A stretch of 64,000 bases of DNA from contig BLLK01000047.1 in assembly GCA_021927905.1 (NCBI GenBank), positions 1,860,001-1,924,000 of the forward strand, read 5' to 3'. This stretch comes from Chaetoceros tenuissimus. Its lineage: Eukaryota > Bacillariophyta > Thalassiosirophyceae > Chaetocerotales > Chaetocerotaceae. Numbering within the stretch: the first letter of the stretch is position 1; every line of letters begins with the position of its first letter. Of the stretch, positions 43,024 to 52,603 are shown in pieces. The position numbers and the translations under genes were made by a program. A model generated the notes under the pieces. It ran no database searches. It was given only the letters and a program-made list of their open reading frames with translations, and was not told where the DNA came from.

Positions 43024-43644
43024 TTACCAAGGGAGGCCTACTGAATACGCATAGGCAATATGATGGTTTTCACTATTCTTTTCTACATATTCGATTACAT
43101 CATCGTGTGAGTTTTCAGCCGCCTCGCGGTGTACCTCTGTTGGGTCCCAAGGACAATATTCAAGTAATTTGAATTGTTCGACGATTATGTCGCCTCGAAG
43201 CCAGCGCAATAGTTTTAATTGACCAGCTGCCCCTGCCATTGTACATATATTATCATCATCCAGAGCGCAGAATCCATTCTTAACCATGAAATGGATGCCC
43301 TCAATGTCCCCTCTAGATGCTGCATTCTCGAGCACTTTCTTCATGTTTCCATATCCATTTTCTACGTAAAACTTCAAAAGTGATGTGTGCAAACCCACAT
43401 TCTCGTCAGGACTAAAACTCCATGGTTTAGGGAAAAGATTGCCTATTAAGAGTGGATTCGTTTTGAATTGGTTCTCTATAAGATCTTCGTTGCCGCTCTG
43501 GCTTTGATGTATTATCTTCATTGCAATCCATGCATCTCGGAAACGCTTCGATACTAATGCAATTTGTATGAAGCTGAATTTTGGAAGATATCCAAATATC
43601 TTCATAAGCACTACATCTGGAAGTTCATCATTCATACTTGACAT
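43024..43644 (-). CDS. F-box-like protein with ankyrin-type repeats
   Basis: 206 residues in a single exon. The N-terminus ELPDVVLMKIFGYLPKFSFI with VSKRFRDAW is F-box-like. The following helices (MKKVLENAASRGDIEGIHFM; AGAAGQLKLLRWLRG; LEYCPWDPTEVHREAAENSH) are the degenerate ankyrin repeats with CPWD turns that are abundant in diatoms and in some large DNA viruses. It may be a substrate adaptor of an SCF ubiquitin ligase. It is short for this class, but start and stop look natural. It lies tail to tail with eL14, about 70 bases apart. Confidence 0.75.
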   Translation of the reverse strand: MSSMNDELPDVVLMKIFGYLPKFSFIQIALVSKRFRDAWIAMKIIHQSQSGNEDLIENQFKTNPLLIGNLFPKPWSFSPDENVGLHTSLLKFYVENGYGNMKKVLENAASRGDIEGIHFMVKNGFCALDDDNICTMAGAAGQLKLLRWLRGDIIVEQFKLLEYCPWDPTEVHREAAENSHDDVIEYVEKNSENHHIAYAYSVGLPW

Positions 43645-45246
43645 TGAGTTATGACTATAATTTCTTTCGTTACTTCCTCAGGTTCTTTTGAACAATGTTC
43701 AATGCTATTGCGTGTACAACTCGTATTGCTCAATGAGGACTCATGTGTGATGTGTGACATCAGAAAACTGTTGAAGAACTTTCCAATGACGCCGTGACTC
43801 AGCAAAAAAACAAAAGGCAAAGAAAGAATTCAATAATTTCTACAATTATCAAATAATAAGAAAGACCTAGTCTACCAACAAGAACCAAAAGCGCAAAAGA
43901 ATTTGGTGTTTAAATAAGCATAGATGTTAATAAAAAAGTCTATTGAATAATATGTATCTACAAAATAAAAGGATACTTGCTTAGACAGGAACTCGCTTGA
44001 ACAAAGGCATTTTTCATAGAATTTATGATGAAAACCTACTTCACTTTTGATTTACTGATCCACTTGGACGAAGTGGGCACTTGTAGCCTGTATCAATTGA
44101 AATACATGGTAGAATTTTGTTTCTGACAAATCGAGCAACAGCATTGTTTCTCAATTGATGGCCTTCTTCTTTTACGATATTTTTCATTTCTGCAAATTTC
44201 CGTATCTTGAAAGTATATCTTTGTTTCGTTCATGTAGTCGAAGCTTTTGAAAAGAGTCCTCCATCACTGTTAATGGTTGCTCTCAAATAGTAAGGTACGC
44301 CTGATAGTTTCTTACTCTTTTTTGTTTTCAGAACTTATTTAATGATTGCTGTCATCTTCTTTTGTCCAACGCTTCCTGCCTAATTCATGCGCACTAGTAA
44401 TTGTAAAATAATACATATAGATGAGAATGAATTAGAAAAATTGCTACTAGCTACTAGATTTTCAATGGAAATTATAGACTCTAGGTAGCGATAGAGTTTG
44501 AAGGGATTTCACACGTAATGGGATGCATTGACTTTTCATCTTTTCATGCAAAAATACGTTGTATGATTGACGAAGACCATGAATAATTTTCTGCTTATCT
44601 CATTGGCCAAAGGAAAATAATGTTTTAATGTTATTTCTTCATTTTTTAGGTGTTGACAGATGTGCAAATAACGAGTTATAGATATTTCTTTTCTAGAAGA
44701 TTCGTACAGTATCATAATCATCCATGCGTATTTCTGAAAATGCAGCTGAAATTGAAAAATTATTATTCAAACTCCACAAATGAATTAGTCTAGTGAAACC
44801 AAAAAGACAAATGATTCATCGAAACAGAACAAAAATGAGGACAAAAAGTATTTTTGATTTCTATGACGTAAGGCAATGATTCACGCTGATGTCATTATGA
44901 AAACCCGAAAAACGTCATGTTAGTGTGCAACACCTACTTATGCACTTATGTACGTAGATTTTGACTTTATGACAGATGAAAAAACACGTAAGCAAAATCA
45001 CTTGAAGTAGCTGTGATTTTCTCTTTCGTACTTCGTGCGTCTTTGTGGATACGTCGTTACGACAGAGAGAAATTATTCTTCAATGAAGAAGAATTCAATC
45101 ATACCGGTACCACCATATTAAAAACAAATATACTCTTCGCCAGGTAACGCAACAAAAGAAATACAAGCACTTAGCTAGCTGGGGATCCAATATACATGTT
45201 CATGTCTATAAAGCATATTTTCATAATTAGATAAAACAAAATCAAA
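43645..45246. other. Long intergenic region with a decayed gene
   Basis: 1.6 kb. Contains the pseudogene candidate at 44041-44395 (separate entry). The remainder is AT-rich with no ORF, RNA gene or clear repeat. Confidence 0.4.
44041..44395 (-). pseudogene. Decayed coding sequence, family not recognised
   Basis: On the minus strand, protein-like pieces follow one another: HELGRKRWTKEDDSNH, then in another frame KKLSGVPYYLRATINSDGGL, an in-frame TGA, and TKQRYTFKIRKFAEMKNIVK continuing to a TGA at 44041. The last two pieces share one frame interrupted by a single stop. Composition is much more protein-like than the surroundings. The in-frame TGA is not in a recognisable Cys/Sec context, so a broken gene is the simplest reading. 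Confidence 0.4.
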
Positions 45247-46305
45247 ATGCTCGCACAGTCCCGATCTCCTTCTTCTCAATCTATGTCTTCCGATGGAAGT
45301 ATCAAGTCAAGTTATCATTCCATATCTTCGACATCTTCATGCTCTTTGCAACAAAAGTTTGGTTCTTGTCCAAATGATCTTGAGCACATGACAGGAGTTT
45401 CTTCGTATCATTCTATTCATGATAGTTTGAAACTTTCTTCTGAGATGTCGAATCTTGGTCACAAAAAGCATAGGTCATCATCGTCATTAGTATCGAAGGG
45501 GGTATACGTCATCTCTAAATGTATTGAAAATACATACAGATCGGCTTCAAGTCTAGACTCAAGTTATGAAGAAAGAGATGAAGATGACAAAGACAGGGAC
45601 ATTACATGGCTGAAAGTCGCCTTCATGTTTTTTCTTTCATTGAAGCTGCAGCTTCTCGTAGAGCATGCAGTTTGTATTTTGAGTTTGATTCTAACCAGAC
45701 ATATTGCTGGAAAGAAAGTTGAAAGTTTAAAAAAGGAATTTGCAACACCTTTGGTACGCACTGCATCGGCAATAGAGAACTCTGAGCATCGGTCAGAATC
45801 TGTGGAAAAACTTGGTTCCTCTCAGTCAAAGAGTATGTCATCGTCAACGTTGCCTCCGTCAGCTACCGACATATCTATGAAAGAATCTGAGCATTCATAT
45901 GACTCTGCTACAAGCTATCGCTCTATTTCTTCCTCGCAATCATTTAATTCCTTACGACAGTATGATGATCAAAGTCAGGATAATCACAAAAGTTTACATA
46001 GTGGTAATTCTTTCGAAAAACATTCAACCTTACCAAATTCACCCTCCAAACACACTTCATTTCTACCTCTGGATAACCAAGCAAATAATGATGATTGGGG
46101 ACAATACTGTGGACTTGATGATGACTTTGATGATTCTTTTTGTATGGGTGGTGGGATTGTTCGAAATGAATTACAATCTGCTCACATTCCAACGGATCCA
46201 TTTCAATCATTAAATAAATCAATAATGAAAAAGAGAGGCAAGAAGATTTCAGTCTGTAAACTTGGTCAATTACAGGAAGAAGAAAATGAAGATGAGTACG
46301 AATAA
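45247..46305 (+). CDS. Ser-rich protein with one hydrophobic segment
   Basis: 352 residues in a single exon. Two Ser-rich low-complexity regions (SQSMSSDGSIKSSYHSISST; SEHSYDSATSYRSISSSQSF) flank a hydrophobic stretch near residues 120-147 (WLKVAFMFFLSLKLQLLVEH..). Toward the end, DDWGQYCGLDDDFDDSFCMG is acidic and the C-terminus alternates basic (MKKRGKKISVCK) and acidic (EEENEDEYE) patches. Possibly a single-pass membrane protein with phosphorylated tails. No family recognised. Confidence 0.65.
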   Translation: MLAQSRSPSSQSMSSDGSIKSSYHSISSTSSCSLQQKFGSCPNDLEHMTGVSSYHSIHDSLKLSSEMSNLGHKKHRSSSSLVSKGVYVISKCIENTYRSASSLDSSYEERDEDDKDRDITWLKVAFMFFLSLKLQLLVEHAVCILSLILTRHIAGKKVESLKKEFATPLVRTASAIENSEHRSESVEKLGSSQSKSMSSSTLPPSATDISMKESEHSYDSATSYRSISSSQSFNSLRQYDDQSQDNHKSLHSGNSFEKHSTLPNSPSKHTSFLPLDNQANNDDWGQYCGLDDDFDDSFCMGGGIVRNELQSAHIPTDPFQSLNKSIMKKRGKKISVCKLGQLQEEENEDEYE

Positions 46306-46484
46306 TGACCTGGTACATTCATACAGCATGTATTAACACACAGGGGGTTTCGTGTTTTTGTACATATTTACCTTGTCCATATTTAGATAGAAGCTACATT
46401 ACACAATACATAAAATAAAGAAAATCAATTTTTACTAAGTAATATGCAATAAGTATACTTCGTAAACACTTTTAGCTAGAATAT

Positions 46485-47576
46485 TCATCCCAATATTTTT
46501 GCATAGATTGTCGCCAAAATACGGAATAGAATGCAACCAATGAATGCGCATGTGCCTGCTTTTCCTCCCCAACCACCGGCCCACCAGCCTAAATCCATCG
46601 TTGCCCCGTGCACCACTCCCCCAAGAGCTGCAGCTACTGCAAATGCAGACCATACCTTGAATTTTCCATCTTTCTCTTTCAAGGAATTCCCAAGACCATA
46701 CATCAATCGAGCTGGAGCAGCCATTCCTACGAAGGAACCACCATAGACAGCAAGTGCTGCAGTTTTGTCTTTCAGAAACAATGCCCCTGCAAGACCAACT
46801 ATTGCGCTAGCTCTAACTGGATCCTTGGATCTTTCATCATCGCTTGTTTCTCTCAAGAAAATGGTTGCCACAGATCCAACCGCGTGCCAGAATGCCATTT
46901 GCACAATAGGTCCATTCAAACTCCAATTCAGTGCGCTTAACTTCACGTCGCCAACATTAAAATTTGTTGAAACTCCACTTAATGCAGTGACAATTGAAGT
47001 TGCCAAAAATGCTGTGAATCCAAGTCTTCCGCCTAATCCAGCAAAGGCATTTTTGTAATGAATCATAGCTTCAAAGAAAAATGAAGTTAGTCCACCAAGT
47101 GCCAGTGCCAATGCTGGTGAGGAAACGACTGCTTTGGAACACATTCCAGCGAATGAACCACAAAAGGCACCCATACATATACGTTTGTCAACAGTTAGTG
47201 CGCAGACGATTGAAAATGCTGCAGATGCCATCACGCTTGAATATTGATTTTGGACCAACCATGTAAAATAAGTAGCAGCAACTGTTATCCCAACTCGTTT
47301 GAAAGCAAGGTTATAATCTGGTGATGCATCTACAGAGTCTGTAGCTGTGAGCGGCCAGGCATTTAGTTGACTGGAGCTCCCTCCTCTTGATAATGACTGT
47401 ATGTTTGACACAATAAAATGCTTACGCCCTTCAATTGTAGTAGTTGTCTTGCCTGATGTCAATGATGATTTCACTGGTGAAATACTATTTGAGGACGGAC
47501 TAAAAGCCGACGCATTTTGCGAAGAAAGAAGCAAGCAAATGCCAAGAAGTAGCTTTGATTTCAAATGCATTTTCAA
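46485..47576 (-). CDS. Predicted plastid-targeted multi-span membrane protein, unknown
   Basis: 363 residues in a single exon. The start MKMHLKSKLLLGICLLLSSQ plus NASAFSPSS is a textbook diatom plastid address: signal peptide, cleavage at A-F, then a Ser/Thr/Lys-rich transit region. The mature part has about 8-9 hydrophobic, Gly/Ala-rich segments (ITVAATYFTWLVQN, SSVMASAAFSIVCALTV, ALALALGGLTSFFFEAM, FTAFLATSIVTALSGV, KVWSAFAVAAALGGVVHGAT, TCAFIGCILFRILATIYAKI). It should sit in the thylakoid or inner envelope. The repeated small-residue pattern suggests internal duplication. I do not recognise the family. Confidence 0.78.
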   Translation of the reverse strand: MKMHLKSKLLLGICLLLSSQNASAFSPSSNSISPVKSSLTSGKTTTTIEGRKHFIVSNIQSLSRGGSSSQLNAWPLTATDSVDASPDYNLAFKRVGITVAATYFTWLVQNQYSSVMASAAFSIVCALTVDKRICMGAFCGSFAGMCSKAVVSSPALALALGGLTSFFFEAMIHYKNAFAGLGGRLGFTAFLATSIVTALSGVSTNFNVGDVKLSALNWSLNGPIVQMAFWHAVGSVATIFLRETSDDERSKDPVRASAIVGLAGALFLKDKTAALAVYGGSFVGMAAPARLMYGLGNSLKEKDGKFKVWSAFAVAAALGGVVHGATMDLGWWAGGWGGKAGTCAFIGCILFRILATIYAKILG

Positions 47577-47826
47577 AAGCTAACACTTCTCTGAAAAGTA
47601 AAATGAAAGTAAGTAGACTAACTCAGTGCATCTAATGAAGAGGAGAGAATATTCATGAATGTGAAATGTAATGAATAATCTGGAGGGGGGTGACGTAGCT
47701 GTGAATAGGAGGAGGTAGTAGAAAAAGAAGAAAGAGAAGGGAAGAGAAGGTAGAGAATGGGAATGAGGCAGTCATGTAAGAAAGAGCCAATTTAGTACAA
47801 GTCCAAAAATCTCGAAATTTTTTCTA

Positions 47827-48029
47827 GAAAAGTGGAGTTGTTTTACTCAAGGGTTACAATAAAAGCTACATTCGTAGGTTATGGAAAGTTTATTTAAATG
47901 TCTAATATCTTTTAGAATATGACTGTAGAGAAAAGTGGAGTTTTTACTCAAGGGTTACAATAAAAGCTACATTCGTAGGTTATGGAAAGTTTATTTAAAT
48001 TTCTTATATCTTTTAGAATGTGACTGTAC
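47827..48029. repeat. Tandem duplication (about 100 bp x 2) at the end of the helicase element
   Basis: Bases 47827-47929 and 47930-48029 are two copies of the same sequence, both beginning GAAAAGTGGAGTT and containing ACTCAAGGGTTACAATAAAA. They differ by a 3-base indel and a few substitutions near the end. The second copy contains the last codons and stop of the helicase frame; the first is a duplicated remnant beyond it. Confidence 0.85.
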
Positions 48030-49736
48030 AATACTGTACAGCTGTTGTCCATTCGTAAGTGTTTTTTGTTGTGATTGTAACCAATGTTTTATGTTTTGTC
48101 TTTCCGATTCGGTCATTGTAATGTCTGTAGACTTTTCTTGTTGATCAAGGAAATCGGTCCAATATTTTCTTTTTTTGACTTTATCGTACTTTTCTTTAGT
48201 CAAACTTGGTTCAACGAAGATAGTATTAGATTCATTCAATGATTCACTTTTTTCTTTCTTAGACAAGGGTTTTCTTTTATGGTGGATGTCCCTTATTCGC
48301 GTGTAGAGTTCGAATTTTGTCTTACAATTGAAGTATATGGCAGATTTATTGATATCATTTGCTCCCATAGATGTAGCTCTACTAATCCCGGTATATAACA
48401 ACCCAGGGTTATTTCCTTCAAAGGAACTCTTACCCAGATGAAAAACCATAATCTTAACTGGATTGTCTCCTCCAATTGATTGTCCTTGTACTTTATGTAG
48501 TGTTCTTGCAAAAGCAATTTCCAATGGTACAAATTCGATTTGGCAACACTTGCAATTACCCTTTGTTCTGTCTTCTTTTTTAACATGCATAGGGATAGGA
48601 ACATAAGTTGGGTTGTCTTTATCCCATGGTGGACCAATGTAATTATCAAAATCAACTATTACAAACAAAGGTAAATCACCAAGCAATGGACTACAGCCTT
48701 TTTCAAATCGTACATCAACAACTGTTCCCAAGGATCCATTGAATAAACCTTTGATTGCCCATTTGTTTTGTGTTAATGAAACTCTTGCTCCTCTAGCAAG
48801 AACGGTTTTCGCTTCTTGCAAAGATGTCACTTTAAAATGACTTTTGACAGCCCTATCCAATTTAGACCTTTCTGTTTTTTGAAGTTGAAATGAGAATTCC
48901 ATTAGCGGATTCGTTTTATTGACCGTTTTTCTGAGCTCACTTTCATTATGGTTGAAGACCTCATCTTTAGTTGTATATACAAACAATCCTTTTTGTTGAA
49001 TTTCTACTTGTCGTTCCTCGGTAATGTTTTCATTGTCAAGGTTCAGTTGACAAAGAAGCATGCTTTGTTGACGAGTTAAGCCAGATTATGAACGAAGAGT
49101 TTGGTTGATTTCTTGGAGGACATTTTGGTTGATTTCTTGGAGGACATTTTCGCCGTGATTGATTCTTTTGATTTGTTTCAATGACTTTACTCTCTGAACT
49201 GTTTGTTGTAGAACCATAGATCCTTTCAAATCTGTGCCAGTCAGCGTTGTACTTTTGAATCCTGTTTTTTGATACAAATCAAATGCTCCTAGTTTTTTGA
49301 CCGGTGGCAACTGACTATCATCTCCTAATATCAAAACTACAGGAATCCCTCCAAATATCTCTTCAGTGTTTCCTGTACCATGTGCAAAATCACTGCAATT
49401 AAGAGATATTGTATGCAAAAGGTCCAAACTCAACATACTTCGTTCGTCAATAACAAGTACTAATACATTCCGTAGCAGTTCAAACAATCTTTTCTTTTGA
49501 GTTTCATATAATTCTTTTGTTGTGTCATCAACATTTATGCAAAACAAACTATGTATAGTTTTGCCAAAAATGTTGTATGCAGCACATCCAGTAGGTGCGC
49601 ATGTTTCAGATACACGAACATCAAACATAGATTCAATTGCATTCAACAAAACCTTAGTTCCAACATTTGTGTAATGAGATAGTTGTTGGCATGAATTGCA
49701 TTGTTGCAAGGATTGCAAAGAAGATAATCCACACAT
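47991..49736 (-). pseudogene. PIF1-like SF1 helicase, inactivated
   Basis: Helicase motifs read in order on the minus strand: Ia APTGCAAYNIFGKTIHSLF, II VLVIDERSMLS, III ILGDDSQLPPV, then GARVSLTQNKWAIKGLFNGS, motif V AFARTLHKVQGQSI and motif VI LLYTGISRATSMGAN. The Walker A motif (G-x-GKS/T) expected just before motif Ia is missing: the sequence jumps from the preceding ORF's frame into GTKVLLNAIESMF. A single in-frame TAA at 49086-49088 splits the remainder, and a 24-base tandem duplication (NVLQEINQ twice) precedes it. So the gene has a frame change, a lost P-loop and a nonsense codon. It cannot hydrolyse ATP as it stands. Confidence 0.8.
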
Positions 49737-50701
49737 GAAAGATTTAGTTCGTCTTTCTCAAATGCAGCAAGGCTTCCGCGTTCATCAACTAAATCCTGAA
49801 ATGACCGAAATTTATCATTCTCTCCATTTATACAAGAAAAGTGCATCTCGTTTTCTCTATTTCCATGAAAATATAATGCTATGCCACTACCATTCTTTAT
49901 TAGAAATGACATTGATGCACTTAGCTCATCTTCCTCTCCACGGAAATAAAGATCTTCATTAATTTCATCTTCTGAAGGGTAAAGAATATCATAGTCAAAA
50001 TTTTTAGCTACTTCATCGAGCATATCATTCCTCTCGAGGGAAGAACGAACTTGTTCAAACAAACCTTTATTCACAACTTTTCCTCCATCGTTATTCCACT
50101 TCAGTTTCATTAAATTCATTGGATCTAATGTCCTTGGAAGTGACATCTGAAAAGATTTCTTCATGAGCCTGAACAACGAGGTAGCGGGAGTGTTAAAGGT
50201 GACAACTTTCAACATTTCTGTGACTTGGAATTCTAAGTAGTGCTTGGTGCAAACTCTTGATGAAAGTTTCCCTGACTTGATATCTATTTCATATCCGACC
50301 TGACAGCTATTGATATCAAAAAAGTTGAGAAGATGCATTAAACCACAACACTGATCTACACAAACAATATTGACCTTTAGGGGTAAATATCGGTCACAAA
50401 CAGTGCCATTCGCCTCTCTCAGTCGAACTTTGTAGCTATTTGCAATGTCGTAACATTCAGATATAACTGAATTAGCAACTGATTCCAAAGACGAATCCAT
50501 AACAAACACATCAATATCATTATAGATATATGTTCCATTTCGTTCACAGCCCACATTGTCTAAGTGTGTTGCAAATGATCCAGCAATGAAATATTTCAAG
50601 ATTTCACCATGATTCTCCACAATGCCACATTCTTCGTGTTTCAAAGTGTACCAAACATATTTTAGTAACTGTTTTAATTCATCTGAAACCATAGTTGGCA
50701 T
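49643..50701 (-). CDS. Nucleotidyltransferase-fold-like protein upstream of the helicase
   Basis: 352 residues from the ATG at 50701 (MPTMVSDELKQLLKYVWYTL). The segment EILKYFIAGSFATHLDNV ... YIYNDIDVFVMD fits the nucleotidyltransferase signature hG[GS]x(9-)[DE]h[DE]h: Gly41-Ser42, then Asp62 and Asp64. Further on are PLKVNIVCVD and two charged C-terminal helices. The 3' end DYLLCNPCNNAIHANNYLIT runs into the helicase region, where another frame takes over, so the two were probably once one long protein or adjacent genes. Activity is unproven; a third acidic residue is not assignable by eye. Confidence 0.5.
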   Translation of the reverse strand: MPTMVSDELKQLLKYVWYTLKHEECGIVENHGEILKYFIAGSFATHLDNVGCERNGTYIYNDIDVFVMDSSLESVANSVISECYDIANSYKVRLREANGTVCDRYLPLKVNIVCVDQCCGLMHLLNFFDINSCQVGYEIDIKSGKLSSRVCTKHYLEFQVTEMLKVVTFNTPATSLFRLMKKSFQMSLPRTLDPMNLMKLKWNNDGGKVVNKGLFEQVRSSLERNDMLDEVAKNFDYDILYPSEDEINEDLYFRGEEDELSASMSFLIKNGSGIALYFHGNRENEMHFSCINGENDKFRSFQDLVDERGSLAAFEKDELNLSCVDYLLCNPCNNAIHANNYLITQMLELRFC

Positions 50702-50945
50702 TATGATGAATTTCAGTAAACGGTAATATGAGTTTTTTACCTTTCTTTGTATTTCTAACAGTACAAATAAAATAGTTAAGATCACTGTGCCAAAAAATAA
50801 AAAGGTAGAATTGTATGTACCAACAATCGAAATACAGTGACATTACAAATAAATTTGTATTGTTCACAGTGGCAACAAATAATTTGGTACAATCGATGTG
50901 GCAACTATAAAAATTACGAAAAAATTTCTAGATTTTTTGAGTTCA

Positions 50946-51349
50946 TTTAGCCTAGTCACGTGTGGACTGGCTCAGTCTTGTCTAAACGACTCTAAACTAA
51001 AACAGAAACATGACCTGTTCTCAACCGTTGGATTTCTATTTTGAATCGTGCTTTCTTATCAACGGACATGCTTAAGTCCGTTTAAAGCTAAACAGATAAA
51101 AAACACGATTCTTCTGAACCGTTGAAATTTCGTTAATTATTGACCTCTGTCAACTCAGAGTCTATAAAAGTCAATGACAGGTCAAACAGCTATATTTCAT
51201 GTAAAAACTGTCAACTCAAAAAACCGGGGATAAGAAGCTTACGAACATAAAATATCTTAAGTCATGAAGATATTTTATGTTCAAAGTTTTTTGTCCATGA
51301 GCATATATTACTAGAATAAGCCTACGGGGGCGTAAGTGAGCAAGTCACC
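50946..51349. other. Spacer between the two elements, with hairpins
   Basis: 404 bases. Contains a perfect 16-bp hairpin at 51243-51282 (GAACATAAAATATCTT, 8-base loop, complement), a smaller one around 51061-51083 (AACGGAC ... GTCCGTT) and a short direct repeat (CAACCGTTGGATTTC / GAACCGTTGAAATTTC). It could be part of an older element; no ORF. Confidence 0.5.
51243..51282. repeat. Perfect 16-bp hairpin
   Basis: GAACATAAAATATCTT is followed by AAGTCATG and then the exact reverse complement of the first 16 bases. It lies 70 bases before the left end of the 51350 repeat element. Role unknown; it may mark an element end. Confidence 0.8.
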
Positions 51350-51870
51350 CCCACCTCGCACCTCCAGTTCAATAGGGATAAGAAAGAAAATGGAAAATTG
51401 AGGATCAATAGATGCCGATCAGGAGAATCTTCGGAACGTCTAATTAACGCTTGAAGACACCGTGTCAGTAAGCATCTGCCAGACAGCGCCACCGGTTTAC
51501 AGTATGAATTCTACGGTAGCAATGTATGATGCACTTTGACAGGCAAGGTAATACTGATAAGCATGACGTACGAAGGTGGAAATTGTTTGAATCAGAGATA
51601 GGTGTACATAGGAGAAATGACGAATGTAAAATACAGGCCATTGAATTTAGACACGTCAGAAAAGGTGTCAGGAAGAAAGCCAACAATAACTTTATTGCAG
51701 TGTGCTCATAGAAAGTTGAAATTTTGGTTGTATGGAAGGCTAGCTACCTTGTATGGAACTTGAAAGAAAATTTTTAACTTTCAACAGTCATTACAAAACA
51801 TTTTACTTTATCTCTTTTTGGTTCGTCTCTGACTTCGTCTCCAAACCTCGCTGCTGCTATCTAGCGTTGT

Positions 51871-52080
51871 TTGCTAAAGTAAATGGGGGGACAAAGGACG
51901 AACATGTTTTTCTCTGATTTGGTTTTTCAAACTCCGCTTATACTACAAGCGTTCATTTGCTGAAGTTGATGGGGGATGAAAGAGAATTAACATGTTTCCT
52001 CCGCCTTTGTGTCAAACTCTGCTTATACTACAAGCATTCGTGTGCTGAAGTAGGGGGGGGGATGAAAGAGGAGGATGGAA
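51871..52080 (+). repeat. 86-bp tandem repeat, about 2.4 copies
   Basis: Units begin at 51871, 51957 and 52043 with TTGCT(A/G)AAGT..ATGGGGGG and share CAAACTC.GCTTATACTACAAGC. The third unit is cut off after about 38 bases. Confidence 0.85.
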
Positions 52081-52603
52081 TCCAGCAAAAGCCAACTGGA
52101 GCATTCCTTGATTGGTTTATTGCAACCTTTTGCTGGACAACATCGGAAAGAGGTAATACACAAATGGAGACGGTCATGCTTTAGGCTTGCAACGCCAGCG
52201 CATGTCTCCATTTGTATTGGCATAGTGGAAATAGAGATATGTTCAGTCCATGTCGCTCAGTTACGATACTTCCTCGTTTATTTCTTATGTCCATATCACG
52301 TAAGGACACAACAAAGGAAATATACCCGCTGAATGATCACTCATAGACTGAGGAGCATATAGGATTTTCGATGGAATATATGAAGGAGAGAATCAAAGCT
52401 TGGAAGGATAGGGATAGAGGGTAGATGGAAAATATTCAGAGAATGTGCAGCCTTCTCAGGATAGATTAGATATTTGCTAGCATGCACAGCTTTTAGTTGC
52501 ACATGGGGAATAGCTGTTGATGAGATCAGAAAAGAGTGCATGAGAAAGTGGAGGGATAGACAAGAAAGTGGAATAGACTTGGGATCGTTTAGGCTTGGGC
52601 AAC

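Larger units (their letters stand above)
47796..50945 (-). mobile_element. TIR-bounded element with nucleotidyltransferase-like ORF and broken PIF1-like helicase
   Basis: The left end starts TACAAGTCCAAAAATCTCGA and the reverse complement of the right end starts TGAACTCAAAAAATCTAGAA; with one gap, 24 of 29 positions match. TTTAG lies directly outside both ends (47791-47795, 50946-50950), a candidate 5-bp target duplication. All coding content is on the minus strand: the nucleotidyltransferase-like ORF (49643-50701), then the helicase (47991-49736). PIF1 helicases are typical cargo of Helitron-like elements, but those lack inverted ends and duplicate no target, and no Rep nuclease is visible here. 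The TIRs are A/T-rich, so chance cannot be excluded. Confidence 0.55.

Noticed and set aside
47991-50701. Canonical Helitron
   Set aside because: No Rep/HUH motif in the coding part, and the ends are inverted with flanking 5-bp repeats, unlike TC...CTRR Helitron ends.
51465-51686. 73-residue minus-strand frame, repeated at 54266-54487
   Set aside because: It is repeated only because the DNA is repeated. Composition is not convincing, there are no family motifs, and a 61-residue frame overlaps it on the other strand.
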